From positions 1 through 41,422 of the forward strand of contig NBIV01000440.1 of NCBI GenBank assembly GCA_003194525.1: a stretch of DNA of 41,422 nucleotides. Reading direction: 5' to 3'. Origin of the DNA: Gracilariopsis chorda. Taxonomy: Eukaryota > Rhodophyta > Florideophyceae > Gracilariales > Gracilariaceae. Positions 1-10,406 of this stretch are shown here, one piece after another; the stretch's first letter is position 1; every line of letters begins with the position of its first letter. The translations under genes were made by a program, and so were the position numbers. The notes under the pieces are model-generated. The model searched no databases and had not been told where the DNA came from. It worked only from the letters and a program-made list of their open reading frames with translations.

Positions 1-1027
1 CGTCTGGAAAACAATCGGCTTTGAAGTTACAGTCCGGTTACACGTAACGTCTGCTCGTAGCCCTGTGCAGTATACAACAATCTTTTGAACTGACCTTGAT
101 GTTGGGCGCTTGTAGTGCCAGGACAACGTGTCTCCAAAGAAGTATTTGTGTGCGTTCACACACCTAAAGGCTTTGGGAATGAAACACATCATGTCCGCAG
201 CAGAAAACCATAACACATGCAGCGTCATACTAAAATGTTTGGGGCACATTATCCAACGTCCAAGAGAACTTCTTTGTGTTTCTTGTTAGGGATATTCGCC
301 CTTCCGAGGACTGTGAAAGCCAACTGGTTTCCGTGAAGAGGCATTTGCTTCAAATGAACTAAAACCATGAACAACAGCGGTTTTATGCTTGTATACCTCT
401 GTTTATTCGTGCACCTGCAAAGAGCCTTTTGTAGCAAGTTTGTGTGTTGCTCTTGGAATACTTGATCCACTAAGAACCTAAGAGAAGCAACTGACTTCTT
501 GTCGCCCTGTGCTTGTTTTATACACCTTAAAATTCCTTGACGCAGTAAAACACGAAATGCGTCGGTGTTTGAAATCAAAGCCCCAGAAGATATATATCTA
601 CCAGTGAAAGCCAGCAAAATGGCATACTGCTTGATTGTTACCCCGTACGATGGCGATGTGGAAAAGAACTACATCGTATTTTTTCCACGATGACAACAAG
701 ATAAGAATTAGGCGCAATGGTGCTGAAATAAATGGACAGAACACATATTTCGTCTTACACGGGCCTGCTTCATCAGAAGGATATAATAACACATTCGTTG
801 ATGCAAAAAAAGTGTTTCTTCCGAGCACATCTTACTCGGAACCACAGTACAAAGAGTAACGTTAGTATGCCGAGTTTCCCAAGAGAACTAAATTCCACGT
901 AGCCATTACGCATGAAACTCCTATGCACCGCCCTGTCGATCTATAAAAGCCCTTTGCATCAGAGGTGGTGTTGGTAATGGCTTCAAAGGCACTGTGGATG
1001 TAGAATGCCCTACAGTGTGCTTGGGAG
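1..1027. other. Unassigned flank, no recognised gene
   Basis: Two modest open frames exist here: 122 codons on the minus strand (617-249) and 74 codons on the plus strand (635-859). Neither has a motif I recognise and neither has a clear promoter. They overlap frames on the opposite strand, so coding status is open. The minus-strand frame is the longer and has ordinary protein-like composition without low-complexity runs. I see no RNA gene or repeat in this stretch. Confidence 0.3.
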
Positions 1028-2291
1028 GTGAGTAGATTGTTCTGTCCATCCTTTTGAGTCTTTCTTCTTCTTTATTTTGGGTTCAATATGTCTGATTACG
1101 GCCTATTGATAGAGGTTTTTTCCTTTTTATGAGAAAAACCTCTCTCTCCTAAGAAAGGCTAACACCTTCTGTGGCCACTGGCGGACTATCTCCGCCAAAG
1201 TCTTACCTTTTCTCTCTGCTGCGGCAGGAAGCTCGCATCTCCTAGAATCTGTCCGCTTAGGACAACGAAGCACTTAGTGTTTCAGCGCTGTTGGTAGCGT
1301 GCGTGTTACAGTCACATTGTGATGGTTTCCCTCCTATGGAGCTTGCAACAGGGTGAAGCTTCGGCGTGTGTCCTACATAGATCTGAAACAGTGTGACTTC
1401 TGCTTTCCGTGGCGATATGATGCTTTGTAGTTCTTCTGGGACATCATTGATCAAAGGCTTGGCTCTAGAGCCAGTCATTATTCGTGTCTTGGCGTCCTCA
1501 AAGTAGACCAGTACTCTGAATTGATCTTTCAAAGGAGTTCTCAAACCTTGCTTTGCAAGGCTATCCACCCGTTCATTCTGCGGAAGGCCGCAATGCCCGG
1601 GTCTCCAAACGATATCAACAAAACAGCCTCTTTTGTCGGTGATGGAACTTAGTATTCGTGAAACAGTTTGTAACGAAGAGGGTTGCTGTCGAAGCGAGCT
1701 CTGCAATCCATCTACCATACTTTTGGAGTCCGTTGCCAATCTGATTCGTCCTTTCCATCCTTCTTCACATCTTTGCAAAACATTTTCAAGCGCGTGTTTT
1801 GCAGCGGTGACTTCTGCTGTGAACGAGGACACTTCCACTCCAGCCGGGAGTGTGGCATGTTCTTGTTCAGTACTGTTCTCGTCCCACGAGATAGTGTAGG
1901 CTGCAGCTCCTACCTTCTTTGGAAAAAGGAGCTGGGTATCCCAATTTATGCCCGTCTGCATGTAGTATGATCTGGGAATCCAGATAGTAGTAAGCCATGA
2001 CAAATTCATCATCATAGTATACTACCATGTCTGGCATTCGGCGATGCCCTTCATAAAACTGACGGCACTGAGGGTGTGCTGTCATAGATCTGACAAACTT
2101 CCTTAGCGCTGTCTGTAAAACCATCCATCCGTCCACTCTACCGCAATTCGAGATTCCGTGTTCTCTGGTTGTCCTGATGGCTCTCCTACCGAGCCATCGC
2201 TCCATATTTCGCATTTTGCTGGCTGTAGTGCGCTCAGCAGTGCTTGCGCTGCCCTTTTGAGTCAAAAGAATGGACAGAACAATCTACTCAC
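1028..2291. mobile_element. Segment bounded by 33-bp inverted repeats
   Basis: Bases 1028-1060 begin GTGAGTAGATTGTTCTGTCC. They are the reverse complement of 2259-2291 with two mismatches over 33 bases. The 1.26 kb in between carries an RNase H relic on the minus strand. The arms could be terminal inverted repeats of a small DNA element that took in retroelement sequence, or a chance arrangement of two insertions of one short repeat. No clear target-site duplication is visible outside the arms: the left flank ends GGGAG and the right flank starts TGTGC. A smaller hairpin, AGAGGTTTTT (1111-1120) with AAAAACCTCT (1134-1143), sits near the left end. Confidence 0.4.
1257..2265 (-). pseudogene. 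RNase H domain relic of a non-LTR-type retrotransposon
   Basis: Reading 2265 to 1257, two overlapping frames together give an RNase HI fold. The first acidic site (HADG) is in the upstream frame. The rest is in the downstream frame: the glutamate in FTAEVTAAKHALE, the aspartate in ATDSKSMVDGL, and the WRPGHCGLPQNERVDSLAKQ block with the C-terminal histidine and aspartate. A frame break lies near 1910-1940, between the first and second catalytic sites. After the domain, VTLFQIYVGHTPKLHPVAS resembles the tail that follows RNase H in non-LTR elements. No reverse transcriptase is seen upstream, so this is an isolated 3' fragment. The family assignment rests on the GHCGLPQNE and ATDSK motifs; the clade is not determined. 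Confidence 0.65.
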
Positions 2292-2338
2292 TGTGCACAA
2301 GGAACCCCTGAGTCAAAAGTTTTGACTCAGGATGTTCC
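2254..2338 (+). promoter_or_regulatory. Palindromic TGAGTCA (bZIP/AP-1/Gcn4-like) site cluster
   Basis: Three copies of the heptamer TGAGTCA or its reverse TGACTCA lie at 2258-2264, 2309-2315 and 2323-2329. Each sits inside a symmetric sequence. Bases 2254-2268 read CTTTTGAGTCAAAAG. Bases 2307-2331 have 12-bp perfect arms (CCTGAGTCAAAA) around a single central G, with flanking GGAAC/GTTCC extending the symmetry to 2301-2338. TGAGTCA is the classic target of AP-1/Gcn4 bZIP factors. The cluster lies 63-150 bp upstream of a TATA box and gene, so a role as an operator is plausible but inferred. Confidence 0.45.
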
Positions 2339-2400
2339 TTTTGCACTCAAAGATCTCCTTCGCCATGTACGAAAAGCATGAGGAAGAAGACCGATTTCCA

Positions 2401-2408
2401 TATAAAAG
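2401..2408 (+). promoter_or_regulatory. TATA box of the secreted-protein gene
   Basis: TATAAAAG lies 100 bp before the ATG at 2501. Transcription would then begin near 2430, in a short pyrimidine-rich leader with no upstream ATG in good context after it. Confidence 0.55.
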
Positions 2409-2500
2409 AGAGGCTGCAAGGTGGTTTCGGTGTTCACTCAAGCCATCAGCCCACTCATTCGCCTCTATAACTCTCCAAACTGCTCCCTATCCAAACAGAA

Positions 2501-3162
2501 ATGCGCTGCTACTTTGTCTTCCTCCTTCTGGCATCGGTCGTTCCGATCCTTGCCCAGCACGCTACCAACGACGTTTGCCCCAACCGTTGCAACACTGGTC
2601 GTACCCCGATCGCGAATGTAACCACCCGGTCACTCGTTCAGTTTGCGCCGTGGAGGAATGTGAAAACAACGGATATTCTTGCTCCATGCGAGGAAACTCG
2701 TTCATGATCTCCAACAACCAGCTACCTCTTCTCGAGTTTGTCATTGAATACACCTGGTCTCCGGAGCAGCGCGACCTGGACAAAAGCACACGTTTCTTGG
2801 ACGGCAACGTCGGTTTCAGATGCACTGGTCCGAATGACTACTTGGACTTTGGTGGTGACAATACCAGTAACGGTGAAACTGAAGTTGTCGTGATCGACGT
2901 AGAGAAGGCGCGCCAGGACAGTAAGTGGGAGGACTCTACTGCCATCATTTCCAATGCGAGATGGTTTGCATCTGACAACCAGGGTGGAGCTCAGATGAGG
3001 GTGTACCTTCGCAGAAAGAGCGACGGGGGCCTCGCTGAAGAAGCTTCGGTTTCCGACCGCATTAACCCCGGAACTCAGAGCAACTGCTCTTCGCACAAGG
3101 TCGCTGCGGTGAAGATTATCCGCGGAAGCATGCACACCCGCGTGACGCTTGAGAAAGCCTAA
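2501..3162 (+). CDS. Secreted protein of unknown function, one frame break
   Basis: The start at 2501 gives a clear signal peptide (MRCYFVFLLLASVVPILAQ): a short basic start, a hydrophobic core, and a small residue before glutamine. The mature part begins with a cysteine-containing stretch (CPNRC). That frame closes after 68 codons. The frame one base earlier carries on to a TAA at 3160-3162 with protein-like sequence, including ECENNGYSC, then EQRDLDKSTRFLDGNVGF and YLDFGGDNTSNGETEVVVID. The change of frame lies between about 2600 and 2660. It could be a one-base indel, a sequencing error, or a very short intron (a 38-base GT-AG possibility at 2618-2655 restores frame). The DLD, FL, GF.C and GDNT pattern resembles, from memory, a beta-rich domain of secreted algal and bacterial proteins with no assigned function. 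It has its own TATA box and polyadenylation signal and is the only likely non-transposon gene here. Confidence 0.6.
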
Positions 3163-3262
3163 CGTAATACCTTAGTCATGGTATACATTTAATGTTGGAC
3201 AAAGGATCTCCTCCAGACTTTCAGCTTGCATCCCCTCAATGTAGCAGGTGGAGAGATAAGGC

Positions 3263-3268
3263 AATAAA
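3263..3268 (+). terminator. Polyadenylation signal
   Basis: AATAAA about 100 bases after the stop codon at 3162, at a normal distance for 3' end formation of the secreted-protein gene. Confidence 0.5.
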
Positions 3269-3299
3269 AATTAAGATGTAAAGCGATGAGCTTTCTAGA

Positions 3300-4520
3300 A
3301 CAGCATGTGTGCGGTTGCTTGGCTGATGAGCCACATAGATTATCTTCTTTCTTCTTCAGTTACGTTTCACAGAAATCCCCTTCGCAGACAAAGACCTGTA
3401 GGGTCCGATAGCGGTGTTGGAATTGTTTTGTCTGTATCTTCGCAATGGTTGAGATATATAACAAAACAAAGCGTTCAAGTAGTAGGGCAGTACAAAACGC
3501 CTCAAGACGTGAGCGCTATGGGCAGCCATGGAAAGAGGGTGACGGTTTGCGATAACTGTTGAGTGGACGCGTATGCCGCCTGCAGCTTACAACGTGGCAT
3601 GTAAACGATGCTAGCCTCTCGAAACGCCTCCGCACAAATCTCATGATTCGTATTCTTTCCTTTAAGCTTGTAGCTACATCGGCTAAGCCTGAAGTAGCAT
3701 ACACATTTTGTCAGCACCCTCCGTGATAAGCGTTACAAACACTTTACTTTTAGCACGTAGACATATCTGCTATTAGACAGTCGATACCTGCAGATACCCT
3801 ACATAAATCCTTCATTAGAGTCCACTAGGGCTCTAATGTAAATAATTAGTGCAGAGAAAGGTATTGAACCATCGAAACCTTCACACTTATGCAAAATGTG
3901 CAATATAGCCCCCACAAAAATCCACCTGCGATTTAAACATTGTTCGCAGACGAAGAATAAGTCGGATATCGATACTATTAGATGAGATTCAATCTAATCC
4001 GTTGAATGTGACTAACTTCTGTTTGATCATGTGTGATATAGTTACTAAATGGGATAGATGAGTACCATTGGTACCGTTTACACTAAAAACACTTTGCTGT
4101 CAAACCTATCCACTGCACATCTTCTGAAAACACGAATACCCATTTTTTAAAAGATAGATACCGGTGAGTTCACTGGATGCATTTCTACGTAGCTCAAGCT
4201 TTTTTAAAGCTCCTTCGTTCAGTACCTTACTGTCGGTGTCTGTAACAAAAGAAGCAAATCTATGAAATACGAGTTAGATCCCGAAGAAACTCATTTGCGG
4301 GTTTGTGTTTTCAGGCATGCCAATTCCAGTAACATGAAAGCACGAGATGCCAAGCTTGGTTTTTTGGTTGTAAGGTTGCGAAGCTTTTAGACCGATAACG
4401 ATACATATAAAATCCCATAAAAACTAATCCTACGGAAGGGTGGCCATTTATTTGACGTAAATAAGGTTGGTGTACCGTTACATACGTCTAAAGTCGATGT
4501 AACACAATTCAGAAAACTAA
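3300..4520. other. No gene recognised
   Basis: AT-rich sequence with only short open frames on either strand, none with recognisable motifs. I see no tRNA, long repeat or strong hairpin. It separates the secreted-protein gene from the nested transposon complex. Confidence 0.5.
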
Positions 4521-4521
4521 G

Positions 4522-4616
4522 GAAAACTCATATAATGAGTAGCACTAATTCATGGAGTATCAACCTTATAGATCTAGGATCTTCACTAACTCCGCCAAAG
4601 AAGCGTTGCTCCACAT
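4522..4616 (+). repeat. 95-bp direct repeat, left copy
   Basis: Starts GGAAAACTCATATAATGAGT and ends near GCTCCACA. About four fifths of its bases match the copy at 17608-17702, in the same orientation and 13.1 kb away. It contains the small palindrome ACTCATATAATGAGT. Because the pair brackets the minus-strand Gypsy remains, the copies may be pieces of its long terminal repeats. However, the sequences next to them on either side do not match, so a full LTR is not shown. Confidence 0.5.
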
Positions 4617-4689
4617 GTTTCCTTCCTCAAATCAAGGCTTTAAATCCTAAAAGAGTCCAGCGGCGACAAACGAGGGCCTATTTTTACAA

Positions 4690-6561
4690 CCTCCCGTCAT
4701 GGGTCTTCTTCTTCTTCTCCTTGCAAGGCCAGGACCACAATCACGCTATCAATATCTTTTCTGACATCCGGAAACCAGCGACTTTCTGCTTCTGCGTCTG
4801 CCTCCTTCCCGGAGATGAATCCTTAGTCAAAGAACCCGCTCCCGGGCGCTCCCGCACCAGCGGCGCCATCTGCATCCGCGTCTGCGTCTCACTCGCCTGC
4901 TGCTTCGGGGTAATACTCGTGTTTCAGGTCTGCTCTCCTGCCTCAGGGTTCCGCTGCGTATCCTGGTTTGGTGGCTTCTGCTGTCGCTGCGGACAGTCAT
5001 CTTTCTCAGAAACTGAAACCCGACGTCGTGGCGTGGAACTTCGTGCAAGCGATGCCATTTGCATCGAACCCTCTGGTTTGGATATCGAATGAGTCCCTTT
5101 AGAGGTGGAATCTGCTGTTGGATCCTGGCATCTACTGCCGTTCCCAATGGTTTCACCCGACATCAGTAGACGATAAAGAATTGATCGACTCCTATGTAGA
5201 GGATCGCATGCTCCCTCGTGGGATTTTTCGCGAAACAGTATAATCACCAGATTGGAAGGCAGGTATTGCCATCGAACCGCAGATGTTATACCGCAGGGCG
5301 GAGAACCTTTGGATCAGACCCAAGCCGGGATGGCGAAAATGGGTTACCAACGCATGGAGAGGACTCGCAATGAGCATCTAGTGCTCCTGTTGTACGGGTT
5401 CGACGTTTCGCACTTCCGAACGTACAAAGAGGGCTCCTATGGAGCCCCTTTGGCCCCGTTCTTTGAACAGGAGTTCCGCGGGTGAGAACACGTGATCAAT
5501 CCAAACATTCTCCTGTGGGGTCGTCCCATGCTTAGAACAGAGTTCTGATACCTTCAGAGGTCAAGCAAGCAGTATCATTTCGACCGAAGGGTGCGCTTTG
5601 AGCGGTGAGCGAGATCCCGACACGGATACTTGATTTTCTACCCCCATGTGGAGATTGAACGAATCCGTTATACTGCGAAGCCTTATAGGTACGTTCGCTT
5701 TCTGCCTAGGGGAGCAAAGTTGAGTTCCCCCATGGAGGTTTTGCCGAGCTTTCCTCCTGCCTCTACTATATGGGGTCACACCTCCTCAAGGATCATCACT
5801 CCGGTTACTGGTGCCTTGTGGCAGCCGAATGGGGAGCCTGCGTTGCCGCGCAGCCCCTATGGGAAGTTTATGACCATTTCAGGATATGGTACATCCCACC
5901 TCTCTTGAGGGTCATCATACGGCGTCTCGATCTATACCCAGCGTTGAGGTCCAAAGCCAATGTAGCTGACTTGAACGTAATCTTGACAGTCATAGACTGA
6001 GTGCGTTGGGATCAGGTGCCTGTGGCGAACAAAACCGAGATGGATAGTTCCGTTTCCGGATACGACCGATCTCCGGGGTGTAATGATCCGCATTCCGGCA
6101 ACTGGGTGTGGTGTGAATCCTATGAGAGTGCTCTTATCACTCGAGCTCATGCCCTTTCCGTGAGGGATGTCCCGTGTACGGTGCCGATTGGTCACCCCAC
6201 GGGGTTCGTCTATGCCGAGGACTACAAATACGAGCCTCTAATTGACTTGGGCGATCCCACCTTGGATAAAGAAGCCAATCCCCTCGACAGGGTGCTTAAC
6301 ACGGGGGCAATTCCACCAGCTTTTGGTGACGCTGATATTTCCGGTTCCAGGCCAACAGGCCCGGGAGAGTGGAATTTGGACACTCCGCAAGTTAGCGGGT
6401 TAACACCGCAGCCAGCGAGCATTCGCCAGGGTCTCCTTGGGGAGAGAATCCCGATTCCTCCGGGCATGACTGACATGAACCAGATGCTGGACTTTGTGGC
6501 GAGCTACCAGAAGTCTCAGAGAAATGGCGGTGGGCCAGGTTCTTCTTCAGGCTTTCCGTAG
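4690..6561 (+). pseudogene. Broken plus-strand reading frame, unknown product
   Basis: Protein-like sequence runs along the plus strand in several frames, broken by stops and at least three frame changes. The first part (to about 4920) is rich in Ser, Ala and Pro, with a PAPAAPSASASASHSP segment. The middle part (about 5150-5400) includes the stretches KPGWRKWVTNAWRG and EPQMLYRRAENLWIRP. The last part is an uninterrupted frame of 186 codons (6001-6561) that ends Gly/Ser/Pro-rich (GGGPGSSSGFP). I do not recognise the product. It lies on the strand opposite the Gypsy pol gene and beyond the chromodomain, where some LTR elements carry an extra antisense gene. It could equally be a separate insertion. 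Confidence 0.4.
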
Positions 6562-6740
6562 TCTCGACTGTGGGTTGTAACCCAATTTGGTTAGTCTCTT
6601 TCCTTAGTATCTGAGAAAACCTAAGATGTGGTACTTTTTCTCATCTAATCCTTCTTCTTCTTATTTTTCTCAATACTCTTCGAGGTCCCATTGCTTCTTC
6701 TATTGTCCACTTCGTGATTTCTTTCGTATTTCAATTTCTT

Positions 6741-7146
6741 CTAAACCGTAATTGGTAGTGTACCAGCTCCCGTTTTCTCGGTGCAAACCGAGAATCGGTA
6801 ATCAATTTCCCTCCTCTTATCTACTTGAGATACTCCTTCCAACTGTACTCTTTCGAGTTTCACAACCCTCGCACTGAGATCACGTTCATACGCATCCGTT
6901 GAGGGATTACCCAACCTGCGCATCATCCAGGTTTGAAGGTAGAGCCCTCCGAGTTCTTCTGGGATACGAGAGAATCTTAGACCTCAAAACGTGAGCGATG
7001 GGTTCTATAGTATCCTCCTCGGGAGAGTAACCGTACCACTGGACCTGATAGCGTATCTCCACGTCCGGGGTTTGGACATGACGCACGATGCGGTCTATCA
7101 CGAACTCCTGAGAGTGTACTTCGGGTTCCAAGGTCTCCTGGCCCAT
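6741..7146 (-). pseudogene. Chromodomain fragment of a Ty3/Gypsy integrase
   Basis: Reading 7146 to 6907, the 79-codon frame holds EFVIDRIVRH, then YQVQWYGYSPEEDTIEP, then a basic end, SYPRRTRR. This is the chromodomain pattern: a hydrophobic first strand, an aromatic-rich VQWYGY strand, and EDTxEP before the helix. Chromoviral Gypsy elements carry it at the integrase C-terminus to steer insertion to marked chromatin. Sequence continues in a shifted frame to 6741 without a recognised motif. The fragment is on the same strand as the Gypsy pol at 14544-10407 but 3.2 kb further along. Insertions between the two, including the pogo-like element, probably split it from its integrase. A TAA lies just upstream in the same frame. 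Confidence 0.6.
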
Positions 7147-7298
7147 GTTTGACGGTCGTTTCCCCTTGAGGGTGCCTAATTAAAGAATGGAAACGCTTCA
7201 GAGAGGTCTGACCTTCTTCTCTTCAAGATTTGCCACCCTTCGGGTTCCGCGAGAGCCGTCGTGCCGACGAAGTTACTGTACCCGACGCCAGAGTCAAC

Positions 7299-8197
7299 AT
7301 GTCCCAGGAGTGGGTACTTCTGAAAGCGGAGGTAGCCCCGATCGTGGCCGGTATTACAACGACCGTGGCAACCTAAGAACCACGACTTGGCAGCTTCTTG
7401 ATTCCCGGTTGGATTGAGCTGTTTCGTCAACTTGAACCGTTGCGACGATGGAGCTTCACGCTGCACTACCTGTGCCAGGTGACGGTTCACCTGGACAAGG
7501 GGATTTCGGGAACCTCATTGGCTAGGAGCCAGATCCTGTGTGCCACAAATTTGGATATGCACCTCCATTGGGGTGACCGTTTCTAGAATGGGCCGCAGAG
7601 CGGAGGACACCCGTAAGCGCGGTTTTTGATGACCTGCAACCGCCTTGCGCCGGGGTCTTGCTGATATCTCCCACCAAGAACAGTGTCTGTTCACTAAGGG
7701 GGTGGCGCCGCATAGTCTTCTTTCACAGGGTTCGAACCCTTTCTTCTCGTTTCCTAAGATTTCCAAAGTGCCTCCCTCGGAGTTTTGTGAATCCCAAAAC
7801 CACAGGGCGATCCATGCCTGGTCAATGTCTTTGTAGGATTCCTCTGCATGCGGGTCAGCGACTACCGGCTGGTCCGGTCGGCCGAGACCTGCTTCGGTTA
7901 CACGGTATTGCGAACCCCGCTGCGGGTGTCCAGTGCCTTGGAAACATTCCCAGAATCGGGACCGACATTTTCAACTGCGTCTTTCCTAGTAATGGTACTA
8001 TCTTGATTACTGACTGCATCGTCAAACCGTGCTGTGGGAGCGTTGAGCACCCGCTGCGCGGTATACATTCGGCCCTTAATTCGACAACTTCCCTAATTTT
8101 GGCGGAGCACCTCCACCAAAACATAAACAACTCCAGAACCAATAGAATAATTCTATTCCTCATACTTCCACTACATTCGGAACACAATCAACATTGA
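7299..8197 (+). pseudogene. Second broken plus-strand reading frame, unknown product
   Basis: From an ATG at 7299 one frame runs to 7586 with a single internal TAA (7374-7376). It includes VLLKAEVAPIVAGITTTVAT and IELFRQLEPLRRWSFTLHYL. Protein-like sequence then continues from about 7590 to 8197 in a different frame. The alternating hydrophobic pattern could suit a beta-rich protein, but I do not recognise it. A minus-strand frame of 104 codons (7490-7176) overlaps the start and seems the less likely one. It lies between the detached chromodomain and the pogo-like transposase, on the opposite strand to both, and may belong with the plus-strand relic at 4690-6561. Confidence 0.3.
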
Positions 8198-8454
8198 ACA
8201 AATTACGTTTCGACACAAACGAAGTTTTACTTCATGTAAAACCACAGAGCAAACAAAGTGGCTCTAGGAGCCTGCGAATTGATGGTTTCAAATAGCGACA
8301 AGAAATATGCGGCCGTTTCAGTGGGTGACCTTTCAGTGAACGGCAGTCACACCATACCACCATATGACTCATCCTCGCTATCCGGAGCAACAACTCCGCC
8401 AACACGACCCAAAAGCGCGGTGCGCGCCTCGGCGCCCTGCGTCGTAGCCTTTGC

Positions 8455-9929
8455 TCAACGCATGCGCAGCCTCTGTTGACGAGACTCAGTCAAACAACTA
8501 CGACGAATACGACGTTGTGCAGCGAGCTGTACGAGACGTTCGACATCGCGTTTTGGTTCCTTATAAGCCGCGGCTTGTCTTTTTGCTCTTTCGTCACGCT
8601 TCTTGTTCCTTTGCATTTCAAGACGTTTGTTCAAAGCCTCTATAACGGCTACGGACGTGACATGGGAACCTACGCTCGTATCAATTCGGACATGCCCGCT
8701 CTCTTGCACAATGGCATCACGGAGTAAGGTACGGTGTTGTCTCTCCAAAGCGGCTACAAGAGCGTTTATGCTGACGCCTGACTGTTCTTCTTTGCTTGCG
8801 CTTGTCACATGTTTCTCCAGAGGCTGGATATTTGGCCCCAAAAGTTCAACATCCCATATGCCGGCCTTATGGAATCCGGAACGGATATTTGTGGATTTAT
8901 GGCAGCTACAGTATTCGTTATGGATGCACTGCCCAACATTAAAGGCATTCAACAGTGTCTTTTGCCGTGCCGCCTTGTGCAGTTCATTCTGCAGAAACGA
9001 CTTGTATGAACTAAACACAGACACGTCCGAAGGCTGGGTGGCATGTGATGTGTGTGCAGGAAGAGCAATGACAACAACATTATTTTCTTTGAAGAACGTC
9101 AATTTCTTGTATTGAATATGTGATCCATAGCCATCGAGAAGCAGCATTACCTTTTGGTTATTGACCCGCAGGTGTGCTGTCTCGTCCACAAATAATTGAG
9201 CCCATGAAAACAAAATGTCCGTATCAACCCCTGGAGGGTTTCGCTGAAATAGATAACAGGAAGGTAAGACGGAGTGAAGTGATTTTGTCCTACCCCGGAT
9301 GTTCCGATAGTGTGGAAGTGTTCCGGGAAAAACAGTCACCGGTTTGTACACCTTTCCACATGCGCTCACAACTTACATGACAGTGACACGATATAAGTTC
9401 CCTTTTTTGTGGTCAAAGCTTTTTGCGACAGACGCACTTCAGCTTCTCCAATGCCTTTCCGCAAGCTACGTCCTTTCATGTTCTCGAAGGATGCACCAGA
9501 TTGGTCGGTGTTAAATATGAACTGAGGCTCATTAATATTGAATCGATTAATCGTAGCAGAGACTCTTGCAATATGCTGCGCTAAGTTATTCCCAGTCATG
9601 GCTTTAACCCTCTTGTAATCCATAAGCTTTACTGGCAGTACCGCCAGATTGTTGCATCGTGTAAATCGGGTTACCCAATTCTTCGAGGGTCTGTTATTCA
9701 AAAACTGGACTTGGACCTGACGTTGCTTTGGCAAAATGATAATGAACTGTTGTACTAGATCACGAACGCCATCATTGGTTAAAGGTGTGTTGTTTTCTGC
9801 GTAGTATTTAATAGCTTCTGCAATAGTGACTTCTTCCTGAGACATCAGAACAGTAGGGCGACCACATGTATTGAGTTTGAGTTGGACATCGGAGGCTTGA
9901 ATTGGTTGTGCGTTTGGATTTTGAGTCAT
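8455..9929 (-). pseudogene. pogo/Tigger-type DDE transposase with one frameshift
   Basis: This is a cut-and-paste DNA transposase of the DDE_1 group. The first part (9929-9366) has a CENP-B/Tc5-type DNA-binding helix region (RPSKNWVTRFTRCNNLAV) and the first catalytic Asp in FNTDQSG. The second part (from about 9369 to 8455) has the second Asp in LLDGYGSHI and the third in ATQPSDVSVF, then a basic, Arg/Lys-rich tail. The two halves are joined by a single-base frame change at about 9370; otherwise the catalytic triad is intact. A frame of 103 codons just upstream (10244-9933) is in phase and separated by one stop; it has no clear motif. I could not find convincing terminal inverted repeats. 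The element interrupts the Gypsy-derived region. Confidence 0.8.
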
Positions 9930-10406
9930 CCATTAGGCAAAGGCGCGGCGTAGTTGACCTACGGGAATGCACTGAGTATCAGAAAGTACCTTCCAAAAGT
10001 GTTTCGTTGTAAATCTTTCGTATATTACAGATTGTATAACAACCGGTTGGGTTTCCAAGACGTGGTTGTGGGCGCAGCATTGGTCAAGTCTTGAGACTAC
10101 AAGAGAGCGAATTGCGCTGAGGTACTTGCCGTCGAAATATGGAAAGCGCGCGCTTTTCAAATACGCACTTCGGTATGATGATGGACGTCTAGTTCGGAGA
10201 GCAAACGAGATGCATTGCTCGGCACCATATACATTTTCCATCATGATGAAGGAATCATTGCAAATCGCGGAAGAACGGCGTTGTCAGTTTTGGGTTTTTT
10301 GCCGAATTTAGGCCTGAAATTATATATACAGAACCCGTTTAACGGTTGTGAGTAAGAGGCCCATCAGTGGGTAGACCGGGCGACGCCGGAGTAACCAAAG
10401 TCTTAT

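Noticed and set aside
3502..3717. Short minus-strand frames after the secreted-protein gene
   Set aside because: Overlapping short frames on both strands with no motif, start context or signal; not distinguishable from chance.
9350..9385. Perfect-looking 5' splice site GTAAGT at the frame change of the pogo-like transposase
   Set aside because: The two coding parts are continuous across it, with no bases to spare for an intron. A one-base frameshift explains it better.
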